A DNA stretch of 64,000 bases from Cupriavidus necator N-1 (lineage in GTDB: Bacteria > Pseudomonadota > Gammaproteobacteria > Burkholderiales > Burkholderiaceae), in NCBI RefSeq assembly GCF_000219215.1, contig NC_015726.1:2976001-3040000 (forward strand), given 5' to 3'. Of the stretch, positions 25,447 through 35,445 are shown in pieces (position 1 is the stretch's first letter; every line of letters begins with the position of its first letter). The translations under genes and the position numbers were made by a program. The notes under the pieces are model-generated. The model had not been told where the DNA came from and ran no database searches. It was given only the letters and a program-made list of their open reading frames with translations.

Positions 25447-26535
25447 TCAGGTGTTTTGCACCACGATACTCGGGAACTTGCTGGTCATGTCGCGCGCCTT
25501 GTCGGCGACCTTGATCGCCACCTTGCGCGCGATGGCGCGGTACATCTCGGCCACCGGGCTGTCGGGCTCGGCCACCACGGTCGGACGGCCGGAGTCGGCC
25601 TGCTCGCGAATCTGCAGGTTCAGCGGCAGGCTGCCGAGCAGGTCCACGCCGTAGTCGGCGCACATCTTCTCGCCGCCGCCGTGTCCGAAGATATGCTCGA
25701 CGTGGCCGCAGTTCGGGCAGCAGTAGACCGCCATGTTCTCGACGATGCCCAGGATGGGAATGCCCACCTTCTCGAACATCTTCAGGCCCTTCTTGGCGTC
25801 CAGCAGCGCGATGTCCTGCGGCGTGGTGACGATCACCGCGCCGGTGACCGGCACCTTCTGCGACAGCGTCAGCTGGACGTCGCCGGTGCCCGGCGGCATA
25901 TCGACGATCAGGTAGTCCAGGTCGTGCCAGTTGGTCTGGCGCAGCAATTGCTCCAGCGCCGAGGTCACCATCGGGCCGCGCCATACCATCGGGTTGTCCT
26001 GCTCGATCAGGAAGCCGATCGAGTTGGCCTGCAGGCCGTGGCCTTCCAGCGGCTCCATGGTCTGGCCGTCGGCGGATTCCGGGCGGCCGTCGATGCCCAG
26101 CATCATCGGCAGGCTCGGGCCGTAGATGTCTGCGTCGAGCATGCCGACGCGCGCGCCTTCTGCCGCCAGCGCCAGCGCCAGGTTCACGGCCGTGGTGGAC
26201 TTGCCCACACCGCCCTTGCCCGACGCCACCGCGATCACATTCTTCACGCCCGGCAGCAGCTTGACCCCGCGCTGCACCGCGTGCGCGACGATCTTCATGG
26301 TAACGGCCACGCTGACATTGCTCACGCCCGGCACTTGCCGCACTGCAGCAACCACCAGCTTGCGGATCGGATCAAACTGGCTCTTCGCGGGGTAGCCGAG
26401 TTCGACTTCCAGCGAGACATCGCCGCCGTCGACACGGATATTCCTGGCCGATCGGGTGGACACCAGATCCTTGCCCGTATTGGGATCGATGACGGTGCGC
26501 AGGGCTTCGGTGACCTGCTCAGTGCTGATGCTCAA
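25447..26535 (-). CDS. apbC: Iron-sulfur cluster carrier protein ApbC (Mrp/NBP35 family)
   Basis: A 362-residue P-loop ATPase that carries [4Fe-4S] clusters to target proteins. It has an N-terminal MIP18/DUF59-like domain (about 1-85), the deviant Walker A GKGGVGKS (about 107-114), Walker B DYLIVDMPPGTGD, and the cluster-binding Cys pair in CCPNCG. It heads the minus-strand run leading into the DUF3305/DUF3306/polyferredoxin genes with a 27-base gap. Co-transcription with a protein needing six clusters makes biological sense, although ApbC is also a general housekeeping carrier. Confidence 0.95.
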   Translation of the reverse strand: MSISTEQVTEALRTVIDPNTGKDLVSTRSARNIRVDGGDVSLEVELGYPAKSQFDPIRKLVVAAVRQVPGVSNVSVAVTMKIVAHAVQRGVKLLPGVKNVIAVASGKGGVGKSTTAVNLALALAAEGARVGMLDADIYGPSLPMMLGIDGRPESADGQTMEPLEGHGLQANSIGFLIEQDNPMVWRGPMVTSALEQLLRQTNWHDLDYLIVDMPPGTGDVQLTLSQKVPVTGAVIVTTPQDIALLDAKKGLKMFEKVGIPILGIVENMAVYCCPNCGHVEHIFGHGGGEKMCADYGVDLLGSLPLNLQIREQADSGRPTVVAEPDSPVAEMYRAIARKVAIKVADKARDMTSKFPSIVVQNT

Positions 26536-26873
26536 GACATACTCCGCTTCGATGATTGGGGGACTGGCGCATGGTGGCCTGCGCCTAATGTATCAAAGTA
26601 TGCAGCACCGGCCATGAAGGCCGGAAATCCACGCGCAATACCCTGCATGGGGTGTGGGATTACAGACATTTACAAATCTCACAAGCTTGCACTTGTGCGC
26701 GCGCCGCCATATCCATATTGTAGTGCGGTTGGACGGTCCGGTACGTCGGCACCGCAGCCGGTGCCAGGACCGGCCGGGCCCGACGCGTACAAAAGGTTAC
26801 CTGCCGCTAGCCTTGGCGTTACCATCGCGATGCGGTACCAAGAACATTTACGGGAACATCAGAAGGAGAAAGC
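26536..26873. other. Divergent promoter region between apbC and the OmpA-type gene
   Basis: A 338-base gap with no convincing gene. It is more AT-rich than its surroundings (around 26655-26725). A short palindrome CCGGCC/GGCCGG (26608-26624) lies near apbC. A possible plus-strand promoter is TTGCAC at 26687-26692 with TATCCA 17 bases on. The plus-strand gene has a good AGAAGGAGA ribosome-binding site at the right end of the gap. Confidence 0.45.
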
Positions 26874-27512
26874 ATGAAGATCAAGCTCGTTACCGTCTCG
26901 CTCGCCGCTGCCACGCTGCTGGCCGCTGGTTGCGCCACTGAACAGCAGACCCATACGGCAGTCGGCACCGGCGTGGGCGCCGCGGTCGGCGCCGGGCTTG
27001 GCAACCTGATCGGCGGCAATACCACCGGCACGCTGGTGGGCGCGGCGGTGGGCGGTGCCATCGGCGGCGCAACCGGCTACAACTGGAACGCCATCCGCGG
27101 CAAGCTGAGCAAGGACACCGCGGGCACGGGCACCCAGATCACCGAGCAGCCGGATGGCACGCTGAAGGTCAACATCCCCAGCCAGGTGACTTTCGATACC
27201 GACAGCGCCACGATCAAGCCGTCGTTCCGCTCGGTGCTCGACCAGGTCGCGCAGACCCTGGGCCAGCACCAGGACGTGAGCGCCAGCGTGGTGGGCCATA
27301 CCGACAGCACCGGCAACCCCAACTACAACATGCAGCTGTCGCAGCGCCGCGCCCAGAGCGTGGCCGGCTACCTGGGTGATCGCGGCGTCGCACGCAATCG
27401 CCTGACCGCCGAAGGGCGCGGGCAATCCCAGCCGGTTGCGGACAACGGCAGTGAGGCCGGACGGGCACAAAATCGCCGCGTCGAAATTTTTTTGAAACCA
27501 ATTCAAGGATGA
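26874..27512 (+). CDS. OmpA-family lipoprotein with glycine zipper
   Basis: A 212-residue outer-membrane lipoprotein. The signal MKIKLVTVSLAAATLLAAGC has lipobox LAAGC (lipidated Cys at about 20). A Gly/Ala-rich glycine-zipper segment (about 30-67, GTGVGAAVGAGLGNLIGG and a second repeat) is followed by a C-terminal OmpA/peptidoglycan-binding domain (about 105-212) with VTFDTDSATIKP, VVGHTDSTGNPNYNMQLSQRRA and the closing GRAQNRRVEI. It probably tethers the outer membrane to the cell wall, like YiaD. It is monocistronic with a terminator about 110 bases downstream. Confidence 0.93.
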   Translation: MKIKLVTVSLAAATLLAAGCATEQQTHTAVGTGVGAAVGAGLGNLIGGNTTGTLVGAAVGGAIGGATGYNWNAIRGKLSKDTAGTGTQITEQPDGTLKVNIPSQVTFDTDSATIKPSFRSVLDQVAQTLGQHQDVSASVVGHTDSTGNPNYNMQLSQRRAQSVAGYLGDRGVARNRLTAEGRGQSQPVADNGSEAGRAQNRRVEIFLKPIQG

Positions 27513-27618
27513 CCTAGTCATAGAAACAGGTGCCGCTTGCCACCGTTGCTGGCTCGCGATGGGTGGCTGACCTCCCGGGCGGTACCTGATTTCTCCTCCT
27601 TTTCCGTTGTGGAAAGCT

Positions 27619-27647
27619 GCGCCGGCTCTGACCGGCGCTTTTTTTTT
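27619..27647 (+). terminator. Terminator after the OmpA-type lipoprotein gene
   Basis: Stem GCGCCGG (27619-27625) with CCGGCGC (27632-27638) followed by nine Ts (27639-27647). The rest of the 290-base gap 27513-27802 holds no gene that I can see; a TAAAAT box at 27716-27721 may be the metG -10 element. Confidence 0.9.
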
Positions 27648-27802
27648 GGCCGAAGGGATCCGTGGGTTTCGCCATTCCGCCATGCGGAACCGGCGCGCAG
27701 GCGCTGGCCAGTTGCTAAAATAGCCCCTTCCCGGCACGCGCCCTTCCCTCCTGGCTGGCGCCGTCCCCCTGATATTTCCCCGCTCCTGACCGGCTCCTGT
27801 TT

Positions 27803-29863
27803 ATGACCGCACGTCGCATCCTCGTCACATCCGCCCTGCCTTATGCCAACGGCCAGATCCATATCGGCCACCTGGTGGAATACATCCAGACCGATATCTG
27901 GGTGCGTTTCCAGCGCATGATGGGCAACGAGGTCTACTACGTCGGCGCCGACGACACCCACGGCACGCCGGTCATGCTGCGCGCCGAGAAGGAAGGCATC
28001 ACACCCAAGGAACTGATCGACCGCGTCTGGACCGAGCACAAGCGCGACTTCGACAGCTTCCTGGTGTCGTTTGACAACTACTACAGCACCGACGCGGAAG
28101 AAAACCGCGAACTGTGCGAGAAGATCTACCTGGCCCTGAAGGCCGAGGACCTGATCGCCGAGCGCGAGGTCGAGCAGTTCTTCGACCCGGTCAAGAACAT
28201 GTTCCTGCCGGACCGCTTCATCAAGGGCGAGTGCCCGAAGTGCGGCGCCAAGGACCAGTACGGCGACTCCTGCGAGGTCTGCGGCACCACCTACGTGCCG
28301 ACCGACCTGAAGAACCCGTATTCGGTGGTGTCCGGCGCCACGCCCGTGCGCAAGTCGTCGGCCCATTACTTCTTCAAGCTGTCCGATCCGCGCTGCGAGA
28401 CCTTCCTGCGCGAATGGGTGGCCGACCTGGCCCAGCCCGAAGCCGCCAACAAGATGCAGGAATGGCTGGGCGCCGAAGGCGAGGCCTCGACCCTTTCCGA
28501 CTGGGACATCTCGCGCGATGCGCCCTATTTCGGCTTCGAGATCCCCGGCGCGCCCGGCAAGTACTTCTACGTGTGGCTGGACGCCCCGATTGGCTACTAC
28601 GCCAGCTTCCAGAACCTGGCCGCGAAGCAAGGCATCGACTTCGACGCCTGGGTCGGCCCGCATTCCACCGCCGAGCAGTACCACTTCATCGGCAAGGACA
28701 TCCTGTACTTCCACACGCTGTTCTGGCCGGCGATGCTGCGCTTCTCGGGCTACCGCACCCCGACCAATGTGTTTGCCCACGGCTTCCTGACCGTGGACGG
28801 CGCCAAGATGAGCAAGTCGCGCGGCACCTTCATCACCGCGCAGAGCTATGTCGACACCGGCATGAACCCGGAATGGCTGCGCTACTACTTCGCCGCCAAG
28901 CTCAACGCGAGCATGGAAGACCTCGACCTGAACCTCGATGACTTCATTGCGCGCGTGAACAGCGACCTGATCGGCAAGTACGTCAATATCGCCAGTCGCG
29001 CCGCGGGCTTCCTGGTCAAGCGCTTCGAAGGCAAAGTCGATGAAGCCGCGCTGGCCCACCCGCTGCTCGAGCAGCTGCGCCAGGCCGCCCCGCAGGTCGC
29101 CCACCTCTATGAAGCCCGCGAGTACAGCAAGGCGTTGCGCCTGGTGATGGAGCTGACCGACACGGTGAACGCCTTCGTCGACACCGAGAAGCCGTGGGAA
29201 CTGGCCAAGGACGAAAACAAGCGCGCGGCGCTGCATGCGGCGTGCTCGGTCTCGCTGGAAGCCTTCCGCCTGCTGACGGTGTACCTGAAGCCGGTGGTGC
29301 CGAACGTGGCTGCCGGCGTGGAACGCTTCCTGAACGTCGAGCCGCTGGACTGGCGTGCCATCGACAAGCAGCTCTCGGCTGCCAGCCCGGTGCAGGCCTA
29401 CCAGCACCTGATGACGCGCGTCGATGCCAAGCAGGTCGATGCGCTGCTGGCTGCCAACCGCGAATCGCTGCAGGCAACCGCGGCGCCGGCCGCCGCAGGC
29501 GCGGCAATCGAGCCGATCGACGACACCATCACCATCGACGACTTCGCCAAGGTGGACCTGCGCGTCGCCAAGATTGTCGAATGCCAGAAGGTGGAAGGTT
29601 CGAACAAGCTGCTGCAGCTGACGCTGGACCTGGGCGAAGGCCGCACCCGCAACGTGTTCTCCGGCATCCAGTCGGCCTACACGCCGGAGCAGCTGGTCGG
29701 CAAGCTGACCGTGGTGGTGGCCAACCTGGCCCCGCGCAAGATGAAGTTCGGCGTGTCCGAAGGCATGGTGCTGGCGGCATCGGCCGCGGATGAGAAGGCC
29801 GCGCCGGGCCTGTATATCCTGGAACCGCACGAGGGCGCGGTGCCGGGCATGCGCATCGGCTGA
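27803..29863 (+). CDS. metG: Methionyl-tRNA synthetase
   Basis: Charges tRNA-Met. The 686-residue product has the class I HIGH motif in [10 protein letters not shown] (about 18-27), KMSKS at 335-339, and a Cys4 zinc knuckle CPKCG and CEVCG (Cys 144, 147, 157, 160). A C-terminal EMAPII/Arc1p-like tRNA-binding domain (about 580-686) with [20 protein letters not shown] makes it the long dimeric bacterial form. Single gene, followed by a palindromic element rather than a classic terminator. Confidence 0.97.
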   Translation: MTARRILVTSALPYANGQIHIGHLVEYIQTDIWVRFQRMMGNEVYYVGADDTHGTPVMLRAEKEGITPKELIDRVWTEHKRDFDSFLVSFDNYYSTDAEENRELCEKIYLALKAEDLIAEREVEQFFDPVKNMFLPDRFIKGECPKCGAKDQYGDSCEVCGTTYVPTDLKNPYSVVSGATPVRKSSAHYFFKLSDPRCETFLREWVADLAQPEAANKMQEWLGAEGEASTLSDWDISRDAPYFGFEIPGAPGKYFYVWLDAPIGYYASFQNLAAKQGIDFDAWVGPHSTAEQYHFIGKDILYFHTLFWPAMLRFSGYRTPTNVFAHGFLTVDGAKMSKSRGTFITAQSYVDTGMNPEWLRYYFAAKLNASMEDLDLNLDDFIARVNSDLIGKYVNIASRAAGFLVKRFEGKVDEAALAHPLLEQLRQAAPQVAHLYEAREYSKALRLVMELTDTVNAFVDTEKPWELAKDENKRAALHAACSVSLEAFRLLTVYLKPVVPNVAAGVERFLNVEPLDWRAIDKQLSAASPVQAYQHLMTRVDAKQVDALLAANRESLQATAAPAAAGAAIEPIDDTITIDDFAKVDLRVAKIVECQKVEGSNKLLQLTLDLGEGRTRNVFSGIQSAYTPEQLVGKLTVVVANLAPRKMKFGVSEGMVLAASAADEKAAPGLYILEPHEGAVPGMRIG

Positions 29864-29885
29864 AGCAGAGCACGCATCGCCGTTC

Positions 29886-29909
29886 CCCTCTCCCGCTCGC
29901 GGGAGTGGG
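29886..29909 (+). repeat. Intergenic hairpin sharing a 12-mer with the one after ppc
   Basis: CTCCCGC (29890-29896) pairs with GCGGGAG (29899-29905), extended by CCC/GGG beyond one mismatch. No T-tract follows. It shares CCCCTCTCCCGC with the hairpin at 4492-4523, and both lie 20-25 bases after a stop codon, suggesting a dispersed intergenic palindrome family. Confidence 0.45.
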
Positions 29910-30004
29910 CGGTAAATCCGCGGTAACGCCATGTTCCGCGCGTCCCATCGGTAGCGATCCACGGCCAGCCAGGCCTCTGGATCGACCCGCCACAGCGCCC
30001 GAGA

Positions 30005-30019
30005 TTCTGCAATGCAGAA
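30005..30019. promoter_or_regulatory. Candidate operator: 15-base perfect palindrome
   Basis: TTCTGCAATGCAGAA is a perfect 7-1-7 palindrome, 199-213 bases upstream of the carboxylase start. Its shape is like operators bound by IclR-family dimers, and an IclR gene is the third gene of the operon, so autoregulation through this site is plausible. No second copy was seen just ahead of the iclR-type gene itself. Confidence 0.4.
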
Positions 30020-30101
30020 CAGAACGGGCAGCACTTCCCCTCCCCCTCGCTCGCGCGCTATGCACGCGCGGCATGTCATACATGGTTCCGGCGCATCGCG
30101 C

Positions 30102-30130
30102 TTGTGACCCCTGGACGAGCCGCGTAGATT
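30102..30130 (+). promoter_or_regulatory. Candidate sigma-70 promoter of the acyl-CoA carboxylase operon
   Basis: TTGTGA (30102-30107) and TAGATT (30125-30130) are separated by 17 bases; each matches four of six consensus positions. The -10 box ends 87 bases ahead of the GTG start. Confidence 0.4.
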
Positions 30131-30217
30131 CCACCTCGCAGAATCACAAACCAAAAAACAGAAGCCGGCCACGCAACGCTGCTTGCGCGATGCCGCTTCG
30201 CATGGAAGGGGACATTT

Positions 30218-33200
30218 GTGAAGAAGCTCCTGATCGCCAATCGTGGCGAGATCGCGTTGCGCGTGCAGCGCGCCGCACGAGACCTTGGCATCGCCATCGT
30301 GGCCGTCTATGCCACCGACGACGATGCCAGCCGGCACCGCCTGCTGGCCGACGAAGCTGTCGCGCTGCAGGGCCAGGGGGCCGCCGCCTATCTCGACATT
30401 CCCGCCATCATCGCCGCAGCGCGCGCCACCGGCTGCGACGCCATCCACCCTGGCTATGGCTTTCTCAGCGAGCGCGCGGACTTTGCTAGCGCTTGCGCAG
30501 CCGCGCAGATCGTCTTTGTCGGCCCCGAGCCCGAGCAGCTGGCCCTGTTCGGCGACAAGGGCCGCGCGCTGGCGCTGGCCGCACGCTGCGGCATACCGGT
30601 GATGCCCGCTACTGCGGGCGGCGCCACGCTCGATGCAGTGACCGCCTTCTTCGACGAGCAGGACGGCGCCGGCGTGGTGCTCAAGGCGGTGGGCGGCGGC
30701 GGCGGGCGCGGCATGCGCGTGGTGCGCGAGCGCGACGCCCTGCCCGAAGCCTATGCGCGCTGCCGCTCCGAAGCGCGCTCGGCCTTCGGCATCGATGCCA
30801 TCTACGCCGAGCGGCTGGTGGCCCGCGCGCGCCATATCGAAGTGCAGATCGCCGGCGACGGCCACCACGTGATCGCACTGGGCGAGCGTGACTGCACGCT
30901 GCAACGCCGTTTCCAGAAAGTGGTCGAGATCGCGCCCAGCCCGGCGCTGGATCCGGCGCTGCGCCAGCGCATTGTCGATGCCGCCTGCACGCTCGCGCGC
31001 GAAGCGCGCTATCACAGCCTGGGCACGTTTGAATTCCTGGTCGAAGAGCCCGAGGACGGCGCGCGCCGCGATGGCGCAGCCTTGCCCTTTGTCTTTATCG
31101 AAGCCAATCCGCGCCTGCAGGTCGAGCACACCGTCACCGAGCAGGTCACCGGCGTGGACTTGGTGGCCGTGCAGCTGGGGCTGGCCGAAGGCCGGCGCCT
31201 GGCAGAGCTGGGGCTGGACCCGCAACACCCGCCGCGCGTGCGCGGCTATGCCATCCAGGTGCGCGTGAATGCCGAGGCCACCGACGCGCAAGGACTGGCA
31301 CGGCCGGCACAGGGGCGGCTGGAGCGTTTCGATCCGCCCACCGGTCCGGACGTGCGCGTGGACACCCACGGCTATACCGGCTATGCACCGTCCGCGCACT
31401 ACGACACGCTGCTGGCCAAGCTGATCGTCACCTCAGCCAGCGACAACTTCGCTGACGCAGTGCGGCGCCTGCAGCGCGCGCTGGGGGAATTCAATATCGG
31501 CGGCATCGCCACCAACCTCAACCTGCTGCGGGCGCTGGCCGAGCGCGAGGACTTTGCCAGCCAGCACGTGCATACGCGCTATATGGAAGCTGCGCTGCCC
31601 GCCCTGCTGGAACGCGCCGCGCAGATTGCTGCGCAAGACGCGGCGCGACAGGCCCTGGCAGGAGGCAGCGCCCCCAAGGTGGCGGCACCTTCCAGCACGG
31701 CAAGCTTCGAGGAGCAACTGGGCGAGGGCCTGTGCGCGGTGCGCGCGCCAATGCACGGACGCGTGATCGAACTGGCGCGCGAGAACGACCTGGTCAAGGC
31801 CGGCCAGACCGTGGCCGTGCTCGATGCGATGAAGATGGAACATGCCATCGTGGCCGAGCACGCGGGCCGCGTGATCGACCTGCGCACCGCCTCAGGTGAG
31901 CAGGTGGCCGAGGGCCAGGTCATGCTGGTGCTGGAGCCGGCCGACGCCGGCGCCCATGCCGATGGCGAAGCCGAGCACGCCGACCCGGCGGCGATCCGCG
32001 CCGACCTGCAGCGCGTGCTCGACCGCCATGCCTTCCTGTACGACGCGGCCCGCCCCGAGGCGGTGGCACGCCGCCATGCGCGCGGCCAGCGCACCGCGCG
32101 CGAGAACGTCGACGACCTGTGTGATGCCGGCAGCTTCCGCGAATACGGCGGCCTGGCGCTGGCGGCACAGGCCAGCCGGCGCAGCGAGGCCGACCTGATC
32201 GCCAACACCCCTGCCGACGGCCTGATCACCGGCACCGGCGCCGTCAACGGCAGCCTGTTCGCACCGGAGCGCGCGCGCTGCGCGGTGCTGGCCTACGACG
32301 CCACAGTGCTGGCCGGCACCCAAGGCAAGCGCAACCATATCAAGACCGACCGCATCCTGGAGGTGGCCCTGCGGAACCGGCTGCCGACGGTGATCTTTGC
32401 CGAAGGCGGCGGCGGCCGCCCGGGCGACATCGACTTCCCCACCGTGGCCGGCCTGTACCAGCCGTCGTTCGCCGCCTTCGCCGAGTTGAGCGGCGAAGTG
32501 CCGGTGGTGGGCATCGCCTCCGGGCGCTGCTTTGCCGGCAATGCCGCGCTGCTGGGCTGTTGCGACCTGATCATCGCCACGCGCAACGCCAATATCGGCA
32601 TGGCCGGCCCCGCCATGATCGAAGGCGGCGGCCTGGGCGTGTTCCGCCCCGAGGATATCGGCCCGGCCACGGTGCAGTACCACAACGGCGTGGTTGACCT
32701 GCTGGTCGACGATGAGGCCGACGCCGTGGCCGCGGCCAGGCATTACCTGTCGATGTTCCAGGGCCGCGTCGACGACTGGCAGGCGCCTGACGCGCTGGCG
32801 CTGCGCCAGGTGGTGCCAGAGAACCGCCTGCGCGTCTACGACACGCGCGCCGCCATCGCCGGCCTGGCCGACGCGGGCAGCGTGCTGGAACTGCGCGCAG
32901 GTTTTGGCACCGGCATCCACACCGCACTGGCGCGCATCGAAGGCCGGCCCGTGGGCATTCTCGCCAACAACCCGCGCCACCTCGGCGGCGCCATCGATGC
33001 TGATGCCGCCGACAAGGCCGCCCGCTTCATGCAGGTGTGCAATGCGCACGGGCTGCCGATCGTGTCGCTGATCGACACCCCGGGCTTCATGGTGGGCCCG
33101 GAGGTCGAGGCCCGCGCCCAGGTGCGCCATGTGTCGCGCATGTTCGTCGCCGGCGCCAAGCTGCGCGTGCCGTTCCTGGCGGTAGTGCTTCGCAAGGGCT

Positions 33201-33544
33201 ACGGCCTGGGCGCGATGGCGATGGCCGCGGGCGGCTTCCGCGCGCCGACCTTCACGGTCTCGTGGCCGACCGGCGAATTCGGCGGCATGGGCCTCGAGGG
33301 CGCGGTGCGGCTGGGTTTCCGCAAGGAGCTGGAAGCGCTGCCGGCCGGTCCGCAGCGCGATGCGCTGTACCAGCAACTGGTGGCGCAGATGTACGAGCGC
33401 GGCCATGCCATCAACGCCGCGGCGGCACTGGAACTCGACGCCGTGATCGACCCCGCCGCCACCCGCCAGTGGGTGGTCAGCGGGCTCGAGGCCGGCGCCG
33501 CCAATCCCCATCGTCCGGTACGCACCTTCGTCGACGCCTGGTAG
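30218..33544 (+). CDS. Single-chain biotin-dependent acyl-CoA carboxylase (BC-BCCP-CT fusion)
   Basis: A 1108-residue fusion of all parts of an acyl-CoA carboxylase. Residues about 1-455 are biotin carboxylase (ANRGEIALRV, the ATP-grasp loop GGGGGRGMRVV, EANPRLQVEHTVTE). About 505-575 is the biotin carrier domain, with the biotinyl Lys at 539 in DAMKMEHA. About 590-1108 is the carboxyltransferase, with GTQGKRNHIKTDR, PTVIFAEGGGGRPGD and RKGYGLGAMAMAAGG. This is the layout of single-chain long-chain-type (LCC) carboxylases; ordinary acetyl- or propionyl-CoA carboxylases are split over two or more proteins. The substrate is unknown. Start is GTG after GGAAGGGG. The next gene, 46 bases on, is an acyl-CoA ligase. 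Confidence 0.93.
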   Translation: MKKLLIANRGEIALRVQRAARDLGIAIVAVYATDDDASRHRLLADEAVALQGQGAAAYLDIPAIIAAARATGCDAIHPGYGFLSERADFASACAAAQIVFVGPEPEQLALFGDKGRALALAARCGIPVMPATAGGATLDAVTAFFDEQDGAGVVLKAVGGGGGRGMRVVRERDALPEAYARCRSEARSAFGIDAIYAERLVARARHIEVQIAGDGHHVIALGERDCTLQRRFQKVVEIAPSPALDPALRQRIVDAACTLAREARYHSLGTFEFLVEEPEDGARRDGAALPFVFIEANPRLQVEHTVTEQVTGVDLVAVQLGLAEGRRLAELGLDPQHPPRVRGYAIQVRVNAEATDAQGLARPAQGRLERFDPPTGPDVRVDTHGYTGYAPSAHYDTLLAKLIVTSASDNFADAVRRLQRALGEFNIGGIATNLNLLRALAEREDFASQHVHTRYMEAALPALLERAAQIAAQDAARQALAGGSAPKVAAPSSTASFEEQLGEGLCAVRAPMHGRVIELARENDLVKAGQTVAVLDAMKMEHAIVAEHAGRVIDLRTASGEQVAEGQVMLVLEPADAGAHADGEAEHADPAAIRADLQRVLDRHAFLYDAARPEAVARRHARGQRTARENVDDLCDAGSFREYGGLALAAQASRRSEADLIANTPADGLITGTGAVNGSLFAPERARCAVLAYDATVLAGTQGKRNHIKTDRILEVALRNRLPTVIFAEGGGGRPGDIDFPTVAGLYQPSFAAFAELSGEVPVVGIASGRCFAGNAALLGCCDLIIATRNANIGMAGPAMIEGGGLGVFRPEDIGPATVQYHNGVVDLLVDDEADAVAAARHYLSMFQGRVDDWQAPDALALRQVVPENRLRVYDTRAAIAGLADAGSVLELRAGFGTGIHTALARIEGRPVGILANNPRHLGGAIDADAADKAARFMQVCNAHGLPIVSLIDTPGFMVGPEVEARAQVRHVSRMFVAGAKLRVPFLAVVLRKGYGLGAMAMAAGGFRAPTFTVSWPTGEFGGMGLEGAVRLGFRKELEALPAGPQRDALYQQLVAQMYERGHAINAAAALELDAVIDPAATRQWVVSGLEAGAANPHRPVRTFVDAW

Positions 33545-33590
33545 GCACGGCGGCAGACAGAACCAGAGCGAAAGCAACAGGAGACAGCAG

Positions 33591-35324
33591 ATGAACGAAC
33601 AGGCGTTCTTCGAGGACCTGGAAGTCCGGCATCGCAAGATCTGGCCCGCCGGCCTGCCCGACGCACCGGTCTACCCCCATGGCGAGGCCCCGCTGGGCGA
33701 CTACCTGCGCGCGTGGGCGCGCAAGCGCCCGGACCACGCCGCGCTGGTCTGGTACGGCACCACCGTGAGCTACGCCGAGCTCGACGACCTGTCCGAGCGC
33801 TGCGCCGCGCTGCTCAAGGGCCGCGGCGTGGGTGCGGGCGACCGGGTGGCGGTGATGATGGGCAACTGCCCGCAGTTCCACGTGGTCTTCTACGGCATCC
33901 TGAAGCTGGGCGCGGTGTATGTGCCGGTCAACCCGCTCTTCAAGGAACAGGAGCTGGTCTATGAGCTGAACGATGCCGGCGCCACCACCGTCATCGTGCA
34001 GGACCAGCTGGCGCTGCTGCTGATGTCAGTGCGCGCGCAGACGCTGCTGCATACTGTCTACACCACCAGTGCCGGCGCGATGCTGCCGGCGCAGCCGGAC
34101 CTGCCGCTGCCAGCGGGCCTCGACGCGCCCCCGCTGGCCGTGGAAGGCGCCATCGACCTGCTGCAGGCGCTGCGCGACACCGAGCCGGTCGCACAGCCCC
34201 CGGCCGACATGGACACGCTGGCCGCACTGAACTACACCGGCGGCACCACCGGCCTGCCCAAGGGCTGCATGCACACGCAGCGCGACATGGTCTACACCGC
34301 GGCGGCTTCCTACGCGCTCACCGGCGGTGTCGATGCGGAACGGCTGGCAGAAGGCTCCGGCGACGTGATGCTGAACTTCCTGCCGATGTTCTGGATCGCG
34401 GGCGAGAACCTCGGGCTGATCTACCCGATCTTCAGCGGCGCGACGGTGGTGCTGCTGGCGCGCTGGGACCCGGTCGCGGTGATGGCCGCGATCGAGCGCT
34501 ATCGTGTCAACCGCACCTTCGTGGTGGTGGACAACGCGGTCGAGCTGATGAACCACCCCGAATGCGGCCGCTACGACCTGCGTTCGCTGCAGCACACGCG
34601 CGCCGCCTCGTTCATCCGCAAGATCACCCCCGACATCCGCCAGCGCTGGCACGCGCTGACCGGCAGCATCATTGCCGAAGGCGCCTGGGGCATGACCGAG
34701 ACCCATACCAGCGACACCTTCACCACCGGCATGCAGGACGACGATATGGACCTGCGCGGCCGCCCGGTGTTTGTCGGCCTGCCGGTGCCGGGCACGCGCA
34801 TCAAGATCTGCGACTTCGACACCGGCGCGGTGCTGCCGGTCGGCGAGGAAGGCGAGATCGTGGTCAGCACGCCGTCGCTGTTCAAGGGCTACTGGGGCCG
34901 CCCCGACGTGGATGCTGAGGTGTTCCGCGACGGCTGGTTCCGCACCGGCGATATCGGCGCCTATGACGAGGCGGGCTACCTGCATTTCCTGGGACGACGC
35001 AAGGAGATGCTCAAGGTGCGCGGCATGAGCGTGTTCCCGTCCGAGCTGGAGGTGCTGCTGTCACGCCATCCGGCGGTGCTGGGCTCGGCCGTGGTGGGCC
35101 GCCCCGACCCGGACAAGGGCCAGGTCCCGGTGGCCTTTATCCGCCTGCGCCCCGAGCATGCCGACGGCATCACTGCCGACACGCTGCATGCATGGTGCCG
35201 CGAGCAGATGGCGGTCTACAAGGTGCCCGAGATCCGCATCCTGCCCGAGTTCCCGCTGACCGCCACCGGCAAGGTGCGCAAGGTCGAGCTGCAGGCCTTG
35301 CTGGATACCGAGGCCGGCGGCTGA
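33591..35324 (+). CDS. AMP-forming acyl-CoA ligase
   Basis: A 577-residue member of the ANL (acyl-CoA synthetase) superfamily that activates a carboxylic acid through an acyl-adenylate. The AMP-binding P-loop YTGGTTGLPKGCMHT lies at about 215-229, the A5-type motif EGAWGMTETH at about 363-372, GWFRTGDIGAYDEAGYLHFLGR near 445-465, and the catalytic Lys at 561 in TGKVRKVEL. It resembles crotonobetaine/carnitine- or cyclohexanecarboxylate-type ligases, but the substrate cannot be read. It very likely supplies the CoA ester to the carboxylase upstream. AGGAGA precedes the ATG. Confidence 0.92.
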   Translation: MNEQAFFEDLEVRHRKIWPAGLPDAPVYPHGEAPLGDYLRAWARKRPDHAALVWYGTTVSYAELDDLSERCAALLKGRGVGAGDRVAVMMGNCPQFHVVFYGILKLGAVYVPVNPLFKEQELVYELNDAGATTVIVQDQLALLLMSVRAQTLLHTVYTTSAGAMLPAQPDLPLPAGLDAPPLAVEGAIDLLQALRDTEPVAQPPADMDTLAALNYTGGTTGLPKGCMHTQRDMVYTAAASYALTGGVDAERLAEGSGDVMLNFLPMFWIAGENLGLIYPIFSGATVVLLARWDPVAVMAAIERYRVNRTFVVVDNAVELMNHPECGRYDLRSLQHTRAASFIRKITPDIRQRWHALTGSIIAEGAWGMTETHTSDTFTTGMQDDDMDLRGRPVFVGLPVPGTRIKICDFDTGAVLPVGEEGEIVVSTPSLFKGYWGRPDVDAEVFRDGWFRTGDIGAYDEAGYLHFLGRRKEMLKVRGMSVFPSELEVLLSRHPAVLGSAVVGRPDPDKGQVPVAFIRLRPEHADGITADTLHAWCREQMAVYKVPEIRILPEFPLTATGKVRKVELQALLDTEAGG

Positions 35325-35445
35325 ACGGGACCGCTGTCGGGTAGTACCGCCGTACCGGACGAGGACGCCGCGCGCGCGTCCCGCACGCCTGCGCGTCGAA
35401 CAAGCGCGGCTGGCATGCAACGGCACAACGAGGGAGCCAACGGTT

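Larger units (their letters stand above)
29864..30217. other. Intergenic region with palindromes upstream of the acyl-CoA carboxylase operon
   Basis: A 354-base gap with no supported gene. From left to right it holds a GC-rich hairpin (29886-29909), a 15-base perfect palindrome (30005-30019), a candidate promoter (30102-30130) and a GGAAGGGG ribosome-binding site ahead of the GTG start at 30218. The length and elements suit the control region of the operon that follows. Confidence 0.6.

Noticed and set aside
26536..26873. Possible small gene in the apbC/OmpA-type gap
   Set aside because: The open stretches lack a ribosome-binding site and family resemblance; the gap looks like a divergent control region.
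29864..30217. Remnant gene or tRNA in the 354-base gap after metG
   Set aside because: No tRNA cloverleaf and no protein family resemblance in any frame; palindromes and a promoter-like pair explain it better.
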